The notes under the pieces were generated by a model. The model had not been told where the DNA came from. It made no database searches and worked only from the letters and a program-made list of their open reading frames with translations. 64,000 nucleotides of DNA, from NCBI GenBank assembly GCA_002163005.1, contig MAAF01000060.1, forward strand, positions 1 to 64,000. Direction: 5' to 3'. The translations under genes were made by a program, and so were the position numbers. Position 1 is the stretch's first letter. Every line of letters starts with the position of its first letter. This DNA is from Colwellia psychrerythraea. Its GTDB lineage: Bacteria > Pseudomonadota > Gammaproteobacteria > Enterobacterales > Alteromonadaceae. Positions 8,591 through 16,242 of the stretch are shown in pieces.

Positions 8591-8746
8591 ATACCAATTC
8601 CATTAAATTATTGCTCACTTGTTCTGGTTAAAATATTCCCAGGCGTTGCTCTCAATCCCAATAGCCAGCTATTGGTCAATCAAGCGCCTACCCTAGAATT
8701 ATTTTTCCTACGCACAACAAGATCACAAACTTAATGGGATTGGTAT
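8591..8746. repeat. MITE-like repeat B, copy 1
   Basis: This 156-base element has 18-base terminal inverted repeats with two mismatches (ATACCAATTCCATTAAAT and the complement of ACTTAATGGGATTGGTAT). The centre is a palindrome CCAATAGC-CA-GCTATTGG within larger arms GGCGTTG / CAAGCGCC. A second copy is at 34923-35081. It carries no gene. Short length, terminal repeats and dispersal fit a non-autonomous miniature transposable element. It fills most of the gap between rraA and the cysG-like gene. Confidence 0.8.
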
Positions 8747-8768
8747 AATTAAAAAAGTTGGCTTGTAG

Positions 8769-9734
8769 ATGAAGTATTTTCCCGTTTTTCTTGATGGTAG
8801 TAAAATTAATGCCATGGTAGTTGGTGGCGGTGATGTTGCCGCTCGTAAGATTGAATTACTGTTAAAGACCACAACAAAAATAACCATAATGGCAGCAAGC
8901 GTTACGGATGGTGTTGAGCGCTTAATTAACGAAAATCAATTAAGCTGGTTAAAACATAACTACCAAGCTGGCTTGTTAACTAAAATTACCTTAGTGATTG
9001 CCGCCACAGATAATACCGCAGTTAATGAGCAGGTTTATCATGAAGCGGTAGCATTTAACATTCTTGCTAATGTGGTTGATCAACCAGCCCTTTGTACTTA
9101 TATCACGCCAGCGATTATTGATCGTTCGCCTATGATTATTGCACTTTCAAGTTCAGGCAGTGCCCCTATTCTCATTCGCATGTTACGAGAGCAGATTGAG
9201 AAAATATTACCGCAAGGATACGGCCGTTTGGCTGATTTTTCATTAAAATTTCGTGATCATGTAAAAGCACGCATAAAAGGCATACGTAATCGCCGCACCT
9301 TCTGGGAAAACACCTTACGTGGTTCAATCGGGCAAGCATTACTCGATGGAAAACAACAAGAGGCTGAGCAACTGCTGATTATGAGCTTGAAAGAAAAAAT
9401 TGCGCCACCTCAGGGTGAAATTATTTTTATTCAAACCCTTAAGGGGAACCCTGATAACTTAACCTTGAATGCCCACCGTGCTTTACAGTTTGCTGATGCT
9501 GTTTTTTATGATGGTGAGGTAAATATCGAGCTGATTGAATATGTCCGCCGTGATGCAGAAAAATATCCTCAGAGCGTCAGTTCAAGACTTATGCTCAATT
9601 ACCAGCATGCGTTAGAACTTGCCCAAAAAGGTCAACAGGTTATTTACTTACTTAGCGGCAATGAAGAATTACCCAGTAATGAGGCTTTAATTGCTAGTGG
9701 TATTAGTACCAAAATAATCACCAGTGGCAGCTAG
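8769..9734 (+). CDS. precorrin-2 dehydrogenase / sirohydrochlorin ferrochelatase with a half SUMT-like tail
   Basis: The first 200 residues match the CysG N-terminal module that oxidises precorrin-2 with NAD and inserts iron to make siroheme: MVVGGGDVAARKIELLL near 17-33, the ATDN aspartate near 77-80, and SSSGSAPILIRMLRE near 122-136 with the serine used in chelation. CysG continues with a complete methyltransferase (total about 457 residues), but here only about 110 residues follow, resembling the N-terminal lobe of SUMT and lacking its glycine-rich start and the second lobe. The tail probably cannot methylate uroporphyrinogen III, so a separate SUMT would be needed. Confidence 0.85.
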   Translation: MKYFPVFLDGSKINAMVVGGGDVAARKIELLLKTTTKITIMAASVTDGVERLINENQLSWLKHNYQAGLLTKITLVIAATDNTAVNEQVYHEAVAFNILANVVDQPALCTYITPAIIDRSPMIIALSSSGSAPILIRMLREQIEKILPQGYGRLADFSLKFRDHVKARIKGIRNRRTFWENTLRGSIGQALLDGKQQEAEQLLIMSLKEKIAPPQGEIIFIQTLKGNPDNLTLNAHRALQFADAVFYDGEVNIELIEYVRRDAEKYPQSVSSRLMLNYQHALELAQKGQQVIYLLSGNEELPSNEALIASGISTKIITSGS

Positions 9735-9765
9735 CCCTTTAAAATTCTAGCAGCCGAAAATAATA

Positions 9766-9794
9766 TTGATTCAAATAATAACAGTGCGTATTAT
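9766..9794 (+). promoter_or_regulatory. candidate sigma-70 promoter for the RluA-family gene
   Basis: TTGATT at 9766-9771 and TATTAT at 9789-9794 are separated by exactly 17 bases, in an AT-rich gap about 95 bases before the next start codon. This is a match by eye only. Confidence 0.45.
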
Positions 9795-9890
9795 ATTAAT
9801 TGCGATTATAATACGTACAATTGTCAATAAAGTAACCATCGTTAAGCCAAGGTTACTATCTAAGGTTACTCCGCTGTAGCAATAACGTCT

Positions 9891-11579
9891 ATGTCAAATA
9901 CTTCTATTTCCACTTACCTTTCTACTTTTGTTAGTGATATTTCACACTACTCATTACCCGACTCCTTACCCGGTAAGTTTACCTACCCTTTTTGTTATCA
10001 GGCACACCCGCTAGCATTAACGGCGAGTGAAGAGTTACAACAAAAATTGGAAAAGTTCCATCCTGTTGAGTCTGAACAACAAGGAAGAATGTATGGGGTA
10101 TTAATCGTTAAAGATACTCAAGGCTCGCTTGGCTACTTAGCAGCAATTTCGGGCAATGCGAATGAGAACATGGCCGATGACAACTATTCAATTAACTTTG
10201 TTCCCACTATCCATCAAGCGTATAACCAGAGTGAATTTGAGAAACAGCAACAAGTTGAAATCAATGATATCAACAAAAAAATTAATCTACTCGCAGCTAA
10301 TCCTGAGATTGATAAATTAACGGCTTTATTGAAGACAGAGGTCGCTAAGTCTGTTCAAGAAATACAATGTCTGCAACAACAAATGCGAGATAATAAAAAA
10401 GCACGTAAAGACCAACGCACTTGGCTAAGCACTGCGGCTTTATCTGAAGATGAACACAGAGACATTAGCATTGCGCTATCTCGCGCCAGCGTAACGGATA
10501 AAAAAGCGCTGCAAGCTCTAAAACTACATCATCAAACAAATATTAGCTTAACCTCAAATAATTTACAGCAACTTACCGATGAAATAGAGTCGTTAAAAAA
10601 ACTAAGGAAAAAGCTCTCTGCGAAACTGCAAAAGCATTTTTTCAAACAATATAAAATGCTCAATAGTAAAGGGGAGAGAAAAGACTTAACTAAAATTTTT
10701 TCCGATACCATAGTGCAAAAGCCACCTGCCGGCTCTGGTGATTGTGCAGCTCCAAAATTGTTACAGTATGCCTTTGAACATAAATTAACACCGCTGTGTA
10801 TGGCTGAATTTTGGTGGGGAAAACAGCCTAAATCTGAAATCAGAAAACACAAACACTTCTACCCTGCCTGCCAAGGTAAGTGCCAACCAATTTTAGGTCA
10901 TATGCTTGCTGGTATGGAGGTAGATAAAAATCCTTTATTGGATAATCCAGCCAAAGGTAAAGATCTAGAGATCGTTTTTCAAGATGAGCATGTTGTGGTG
11001 GTAAATAAGCCCGCTGGTTTATTATCTGTTCCTGGAAAGTCGATTAAAGACTCAGTTTATACACGTATTAAGACACAATTCCCTCAAGCAACTGGTGGTT
11101 TGATTGTTCATAGATTAGATATGGCCACCTCAGGTTTGTTGATGTTGGCACTCAATGAACGAGCCCATAAACACTTGCAGCAACAGTTTATGAATAAAGA
11201 GGTTAGCAAACGTTATGTAGCAACTATTGAGGGTAAATTAGAAAAAACGTCTGGTGAGATATGTTTACCCCTTCGTGGTGACTTTGATGATAGACCAAAG
11301 CAAATGGTCTGTCATGAGCATGGAAAGTATGCTGAAACTCATTGGCAGCTCATTGAAGAAACAGAGAATACGAGTAAGTTGTTTTTATACCCTATCACGG
11401 GCAGAACACATCAACTACGGATGCATTGCGCTCACCCGGATGGACTTAACATAGCCATTATGGGTGACGGTTTATATGGCAACAGTGCTGATAGACTTCA
11501 TTTACATGCACAACGCTTAAGCTTTAAACATCCCATAACCAAAGAGCTATTAACCTTTGAAATAGCGGAAAGTTTTTAG
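9891..11579 (+). CDS. RluA-family pseudouridine synthase with a long coiled-coil N-terminus
   Basis: The C-terminal part (about 340-555) is an RluA-type pseudouridine synthase that isomerises uridine in structured RNA: VVVNKPAGLLSVPGK near 369-383, catalytic Asp410 in HRLDMATSGLLML, and GRTHQLRMHCAHPDGL near 504-519. The first 330 residues are unusual for RluA. They include a Lys/Gln/Glu-rich stretch (about 120-260) likely to form a coiled coil, and a CAAPKLLQYAFEH segment near 285. The whole 562-residue layout occurs in marine gammaproteobacteria; the RNA target cannot be read from sequence. The start has no clear ribosome site. Confidence 0.88.
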   Translation: MSNTSISTYLSTFVSDISHYSLPDSLPGKFTYPFCYQAHPLALTASEELQQKLEKFHPVESEQQGRMYGVLIVKDTQGSLGYLAAISGNANENMADDNYSINFVPTIHQAYNQSEFEKQQQVEINDINKKINLLAANPEIDKLTALLKTEVAKSVQEIQCLQQQMRDNKKARKDQRTWLSTAALSEDEHRDISIALSRASVTDKKALQALKLHHQTNISLTSNNLQQLTDEIESLKKLRKKLSAKLQKHFFKQYKMLNSKGERKDLTKIFSDTIVQKPPAGSGDCAAPKLLQYAFEHKLTPLCMAEFWWGKQPKSEIRKHKHFYPACQGKCQPILGHMLAGMEVDKNPLLDNPAKGKDLEIVFQDEHVVVVNKPAGLLSVPGKSIKDSVYTRIKTQFPQATGGLIVHRLDMATSGLLMLALNERAHKHLQQQFMNKEVSKRYVATIEGKLEKTSGEICLPLRGDFDDRPKQMVCHEHGKYAETHWQLIEETENTSKLFLYPITGRTHQLRMHCAHPDGLNIAIMGDGLYGNSADRLHLHAQRLSFKHPITKELLTFEIAESF

Positions 11580-11635
11580 TCCTACGCTCAGTTTAAACAC
11601 CAATAAAAGCGGAACTTCAGCCAGTTTTTGAATCA

Positions 11636-11669
11636 GTAAAGACACCTTGTAACTTCATAGTGTCTTTAC
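11636..11669 (+). repeat. 10-bp inverted repeat after the RluA-family gene
   Basis: GTAAAGACAC pairs perfectly with GTGTCTTTAC around a 14-base loop, 57 bases past the stop. It could be a weak terminator, though no T run follows. Confidence 0.4.
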
Positions 11670-11755
11670 CGTTAAAGATTATCAGTCACAATCTATCGAA
11701 CAGGCCATTCAAGAAATAACGACTTAAAATCACGTACCTATTACCCGCATTTTTA

Positions 11756-11788
11756 TCTGTAACGGCATAATATTTTTGCCGTTACAGA
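11756..11788. repeat. perfect 12-bp inverted repeat
   Basis: TCTGTAACGGCA and TGCCGTTACAGA form a perfect 12-pair stem with a 9-base AT loop just before the decayed TPR gene. With no T run on either side it may be an operator or a mobile palindrome rather than a terminator. Confidence 0.5.
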
Positions 11789-11800
11789 ACTTGTTAAAAT

Positions 11801-12256
11801 ATTGAAAAACTCATTTCTTTTTATAACGCCTTTCCAAGTGGTCGTAACGTGGTTTACCTTTCAGCTGCGTACCAAGGAAGTAATCAATTAACCGTTGCAA
11901 CATCAACACTAGAAAATCATTTATTAACCAACAAAGTAAATGATCGTGTTAGAGCAATTTGAGCAAGTTTAAATCTTCAAAATGAAGCCGACAAAGCATT
12001 AACAAATTATCAAGTATTAGTGCAAACACAACCGGAAAGCGTTTTAGTCAATAATAATTTTGCTTGGCTATACATGGAAAAAGCGGTTAAAGCGTATAAA
12101 CTAACAGAAGGTAATAGTGTAAATATAACGTTGAATTACATTGAAGGGCTTATTGCTAATGAACGTAGAGATGAAGCCAGAAAACTGTTAAAAAAAACGC
12201 CCCCTCAAAGTGAGGCTAAAAAAGCCAAAATGAAGACATTACTCGATATGGGATAA
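11801..12256 (+). pseudogene. decayed PrsT-like TPR protein gene
   Basis: One frame can be read through an internal TGA at 11960. It gives FYNAFPSGRNVVYLSAAYQG, then residues ending STLENHLL, the stop, ASLNLQNEADKALTNYQVLV, then NNNFAWLYMEKAV and a tail ending LLDMG. Along its length it parallels the C-terminal TPR part of the intact prsT that follows, for example FYNAFPSGRN against LYQKSPTALN and NNNFAWLYM against LNNLAMLEL. Upstream the frame is lost. The downstream 78-codon GTG ORF is just the last piece. It is most simply a decayed tandem paralogue. Confidence 0.7.
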
Positions 12257-12268
12257 AAAGGAATTAAC

Positions 12269-15022
12269 ATGAACGACTCCACGATGAAGTGTATCAAGCT
12301 AGCAGCAATATTATCTATCGCCATAGGTCTATCTGCTTGTTCAGAACAAAAAACTACAGAAGAGTATATAGCGGCCTCGAAAGTTTATATTCAGAATCTT
12401 GAGTATGGCGCAGCGATAGTTGAATTAAAAAACGCGGTTCGACAAGCACCAAAAGATGCTGAAGCGCGTTATTATTTAGCTAAAGCTTACACTGAGCAAG
12501 GGAGTTATGTAAACGCCGAAAAGGAGCTAGATAAAGCAGAACAGTTTGGTTTTAAAATGGCGCTGTTGCTACCTGATTTGGTATTTATAAAATCAAAATT
12601 AAATAAAGTCGAAGAAGTATACGCTTTAGTGGAAAATGTAGATTATTTAAATGATGAGCAATACATCGTTGCTCTAACATATGCCGGTATCACTGCACTG
12701 AATAACAAAGAGCTAGCAAGAGCTCAAGACTTTATAGCTCAAGCAAATATAATTAGTGAAACATCTCTTTATAGTAAAATGGGAGCGGCTTATTTATTCC
12801 ATGCGGAAGAGAATTTTTCCAAAGGGATGGAGATAATTGATACTGTATTGAGCGAATCACCAGCTTTTTCAGAGGCACTTTTACTGAAAGGCCATTTGTT
12901 ATTTTCTTCAGGACAATTTATCCAAGCAAATGAGGTATACACCAAATACAGACAACGACATCCTCTCGCTGACTACGTTCGTTTCTTTGAAGTAAATAGT
13001 TTGATCTCAGCAGAAGAATATGGAGCAGCTGATGTTAAGGCGACAGAGTTATTAAAACGTTTCAAAAATTCACCTTTGGCTCATCAATATAAAGCTCAAG
13101 TTGAGTATCAAAAGAAAAATTATGAAGATGCGCGATCTTATGCAATTAGTGCAGCCCAGCAAGGGAATGAGTTTATTCTTTCAAAGTTGATTGCTGGTAT
13201 GAGTTCTTATCAATTGGGAGATATTGAACAAGCCCATGGTTATTTAAATCAAACTGAAAAATATTTACCCTCATCCCATCCAATAAAAAGGGTGCTTGCC
13301 TACATTAAAATAAAGCTAGGTTATACCACTGAAGCTATTGATACCTTAAGTACATTAGAGGGACTGACCACATCTGATGCTGGCTTATTTCAATCATCAA
13401 GTAGTGAATTGATGAAAGCGGGAGATTTTGAAAACGCGATAAAGTTGCTAGATAAAGCGTCTAGCATAGCACCAGAAAGTGCCTCTGTCGCAACCCAAAA
13501 AGGCATGCTAAAACTTTCTCAGAACGATAAAACAGGTCTTGCATCGCTCGAACATGCGTTAAACCTAGATCCTAATTTAAAAGAGGTAGAATTTTCTTTG
13601 GCAATACAATATTTAGATAATGGAGAAGAGAAAAAAGCGCGCTCTATTGCGAAAAAATGGATTGCCTCGCAAGATAATCAAGTATCTGGATATTTACTGT
13701 TAGGAATAATTCATTCGAATAATAACCTGAGTTCAAAAGCCGAAGAAAACTATCAAAAAGTACTCACCATTGAACCTGAGAATTACACTGCACTATTTTA
13801 TCTCGCCGATATTGCAGAGAAGGCTGATAGGCTGTTGGACGCAGTTGACTATTATCAAAAAGTAGTGACTATTTTACCTGAGCATAAAGGCGCCATTCAA
13901 AGATTAAGCCGATTACAGCTCAAACAAAATAATACCTCTGACAATGTTGAATTTTTATCAACATTAGTGGCTAAATACCCTGAAAATATCACCTTAGCAT
14001 TAGGGCTGGCACAAAATTTACGCTTAAATAATGAATTGAAAAAAGCCATTACATTATTGGAAAATATGTCTGATAAGGCAAGAAGTTCACAACAATATTG
14101 GGCTATTTTAGGTGACAATTATCTTCAAGCGAAAAATCACACCGAAGCGAAAGAATGTTTTAAAAAAGTGCTTGCTCTAAATCCAAATCATTTTGTCGCA
14201 CATTTGCGCCTTATCGGTATATTGGAATTTGATCGCCACTACAAACAGGCCTTAACATATACGATAAGCTCATTAGAGAGGTTTGAACAGAATACTCTGT
14301 TATTAATATTAAAAGCAAAATTCGAGTTATTAACTGGCAACTTAACTTCAGCTAAAAAAACGGTGAGTTATTTACAAGAACAAAACATTACATATTACCT
14401 TGTTAATAAATTTGCTGGGGAGCTGGCCCTTGCTGAAAAAGACTACCCTACCGCTATCGATAACTTCAATGAACTTTATCAAAAAAGCCCAACAGCGTTA
14501 AATGTTATGTTATTAGCAAGAGCATTGAGCTTCAATGGTCAAAAAGCAGAAGCTGCCCAGACCATAGAGAGTTACCTTGCTAGAATGATAAAAGATCATA
14601 AAGTAAGAATGTTATTAGCTGAGTTATATATGCAGTTTGATGAGGCTAAGGCGATCAAGCACTTAGAGATAATAAATCAAAGTGAACAAAACAATGCGGT
14701 GGTATTAAATAACTTGGCGATGCTGGAGTTGAAACGCGCTAGACCCGAGCAAGCATTGTTATATGCTGAAAAAGCGTTTGAACTTAAATCAGGCATTCAT
14801 CAGATAGCAGACACCTATGGTGCGGCCTTAGTGACGGTTAAAAATTTCGACAGCGCAATTATCGTGTTGGTAAATGCCATCAAGCAAGGCAGTGAAGCTG
14901 AAACCACGTATGTGAATTTAACTAGAGCTTATTTAGCTACAGGCAAAACGGATAAAGTTAAAGCCCTGCTAGATTCCATCAAAGATAGAACCTTCTATTC
15001 TAAAGTTCAGGCATTGAGGTAA
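12269..15022 (+). CDS. prsT: PEP-CTERM system TPR-repeat lipoprotein PrsT
   Basis: A 917-residue lipoprotein built almost wholly of tetratricopeptide repeats. The signal ends in a lipobox, LSAC, with the cysteine at residue 24, so it should be anchored in the envelope. At least a dozen helical-pair repeats follow, e.g. GAAIVELKNAVRQAPKDAEA near 48-67 and ALNLDPNLKEVEFSLA near 430-445. Family knowledge: PrsT-type proteins occur with exosortase/PEP-CTERM loci and are thought to act in exopolysaccharide export or assembly. The start has AAAAGGAATTAAC before it. A PEP-CTERM protein gene follows; no exosortase gene is in the window. Confidence 0.88.
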   Translation: MNDSTMKCIKLAAILSIAIGLSACSEQKTTEEYIAASKVYIQNLEYGAAIVELKNAVRQAPKDAEARYYLAKAYTEQGSYVNAEKELDKAEQFGFKMALLLPDLVFIKSKLNKVEEVYALVENVDYLNDEQYIVALTYAGITALNNKELARAQDFIAQANIISETSLYSKMGAAYLFHAEENFSKGMEIIDTVLSESPAFSEALLLKGHLLFSSGQFIQANEVYTKYRQRHPLADYVRFFEVNSLISAEEYGAADVKATELLKRFKNSPLAHQYKAQVEYQKKNYEDARSYAISAAQQGNEFILSKLIAGMSSYQLGDIEQAHGYLNQTEKYLPSSHPIKRVLAYIKIKLGYTTEAIDTLSTLEGLTTSDAGLFQSSSSELMKAGDFENAIKLLDKASSIAPESASVATQKGMLKLSQNDKTGLASLEHALNLDPNLKEVEFSLAIQYLDNGEEKKARSIAKKWIASQDNQVSGYLLLGIIHSNNNLSSKAEENYQKVLTIEPENYTALFYLADIAEKADRLLDAVDYYQKVVTILPEHKGAIQRLSRLQLKQNNTSDNVEFLSTLVAKYPENITLALGLAQNLRLNNELKKAITLLENMSDKARSSQQYWAILGDNYLQAKNHTEAKECFKKVLALNPNHFVAHLRLIGILEFDRHYKQALTYTISSLERFEQNTLLLILKAKFELLTGNLTSAKKTVSYLQEQNITYYLVNKFAGELALAEKDYPTAIDNFNELYQKSPTALNVMLLARALSFNGQKAEAAQTIESYLARMIKDHKVRMLLAELYMQFDEAKAIKHLEIINQSEQNNAVVLNNLAMLELKRARPEQALLYAEKAFELKSGIHQIADTYGAALVTVKNFDSAIIVLVNAIKQGSEAETTYVNLTRAYLATGKTDKVKALLDSIKDRTFYSKVQALR

Positions 15023-15116
15023 TAGTTGATTGATAGCTTGTAAAGCACCATGGACGGCTTGTTTTATCAAGTGGAGGAACTAATTATAGCTGCTAAATGA
15101 GAAAATCACTAACATT

Positions 15117-15143
15117 AAAACTGTCAGCATTCTTTACAGTTTT
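15117..15143 (+). terminator. possible terminator after prsT
   Basis: AAAACTGT pairs with ACAGTTTT around an 11-base loop and is followed by TTG. The stem is short and AT-rich, so termination would be weak. It may instead be a binding site for an activator of the sigma-54 promoter about 70 bases downstream. Confidence 0.4.
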
Positions 15144-15210
15144 TTGTTTAAAATATGATCAATTTAACTAGTGTGATTTTTTCTCCTTTAACTTCAAGTG
15201 CTAATAATCT

Positions 15211-15226
15211 TGGTATGTTGGTTGCT
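15211..15226 (+). promoter_or_regulatory. sigma-54 promoter of the PEP-CTERM protein gene
   Basis: TGGTATGTTGGTTGCT fits the sigma-54 consensus TGGYAYRNNNNTTGCW at every defined position, with GG and GC spaced as required for -24/-12. It lies 44 bases before the start codon at 15271. PEP-CTERM genes in other bacteria are known to be controlled by RpoN with the PrsK/PrsR two-component pair, so position and context support it. Neither regulator gene is in the window. Confidence 0.8.
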
Positions 15227-15270
15227 TTATAACCAATGCAAGTTACTTTATTTTAATACATAAGGACATT

Positions 15271-16092
15271 ATGATGAAAAAATTAATAATAGCAGGAACG
15301 ATTGCAGGAACAATATTATTATCGAGCTTTAGTGCATCTGCGGCTGTGGTGAGTGCTGGTGGTATTAATTGGGATGATGACACGACGGGTCCTGGTCTGG
15401 GTGGTGTTACCGCGCAAGCTAATTTTCAACAGTGGTTTACCGATAGCGCCACGGGAATGGCTGGTGGCGTTGATATAATAACCACTGATGCTGCAGTTGC
15501 CGGTGCTGCTGGTAAAGAATTGGTAGGTATTGGTGAGTTTTATAGTTTTGCTGATGGTAGAGAGCCTGTCGGTCCTCCTTCATTCTGTGTTGTTGCTGGC
15601 TGTGAACTTACTTTTGCTTTTGGTGGTTTAATCGTCAACCCCGATGGTATTACCTTTTCTACCGCTGGCGCTTGGTTTAATATCTACATCGATCAAGTTC
15701 CAGATTTTGATGGACCAGGTATTGGTGATACAACCTTGTCTTCGACTGCTCATACTAAATTCGCCGAAGCACAAAATGGCACCTTATGGGCGTCTTTAGC
15801 ATATGATAGCTTTGACTTAGACGGTACGCTGATAGGTGGTGAAACAGAATTTACTATGTCAGTTGTTGCAGGTAAGGCAATTGCTGCGGTAGAGGCTGCG
15901 CTAGATTACAATTCAGCAATATATAGCGATATTGCTTTCACTGCAGGGGCAACCTTTGTCGATGGCAATTTGTATACGCTTGATGGTAATGGTCAAATGA
16001 TTAATGTTGAAGTGCCAGAGCCAACTTCTTTAGCAATTTTAGGCTTAGGTTTACTTGGTTTGGCAGGTGCTAGACGCCGTAAACAAGCTTAA
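15271..16092 (+). CDS. PEP-CTERM sorting-domain protein
   Basis: A secreted 273-residue protein with an N-terminal signal peptide (cut probably after SASA near 25) and a textbook PEP-CTERM tail from about residue 248: VPEPTS, a hydrophobic helix LAILGLGLLGLAG, and the basic end ARRRKQA. Exosortase recognises this tail and processes or anchors the protein. The middle is rich in Gly, Asp, Ala and Thr with no recognised catalytic motif; two cysteines (CVVAGC) lie near 108-113. ATAAGGACATT gives a good ribosome site. It has its own sigma-54 promoter and terminator, so it is probably a single-gene unit. Confidence 0.9.
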   Translation: MMKKLIIAGTIAGTILLSSFSASAAVVSAGGINWDDDTTGPGLGGVTAQANFQQWFTDSATGMAGGVDIITTDAAVAGAAGKELVGIGEFYSFADGREPVGPPSFCVVAGCELTFAFGGLIVNPDGITFSTAGAWFNIYIDQVPDFDGPGIGDTTLSSTAHTKFAEAQNGTLWASLAYDSFDLDGTLIGGETEFTMSVVAGKAIAAVEAALDYNSAIYSDIAFTAGATFVDGNLYTLDGNGQMINVEVPEPTSLAILGLGLLGLAGARRRKQA

Positions 16093-16121
16093 TCATTAGC
16101 TGACAGTAGACCATTCAATAT

Positions 16122-16150
16122 AAAAAAAGCCTCTATTTAGAGGTTTTTTG
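16122..16150. terminator. bidirectional terminator between the PEP-CTERM gene and the flavoprotein gene
   Basis: The stem GCCTCTA / TAGAGG(T) is flanked by AAAAAA on the left and TTTTTT on the right, so it can end transcripts from both convergent genes. It sits 30 bases past the PEP-CTERM stop and about 90 bases past the flavoprotein stop. Confidence 0.8.
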
Positions 16151-16242
16151 TTTTCTAACAATGACCCGTCCTAAATAAAGTTTATTGTATTATCTACTTT
16201 ACATAGTAAATATAAGCCGTTGTGTTAATTGTGAATATACCC

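Noticed and set aside
12020-12256. GTG-started 78-codon gene before prsT
   Set aside because: The same frame continues upstream through a TGA with PrsT-like residues, so it is the tail of a pseudogene.
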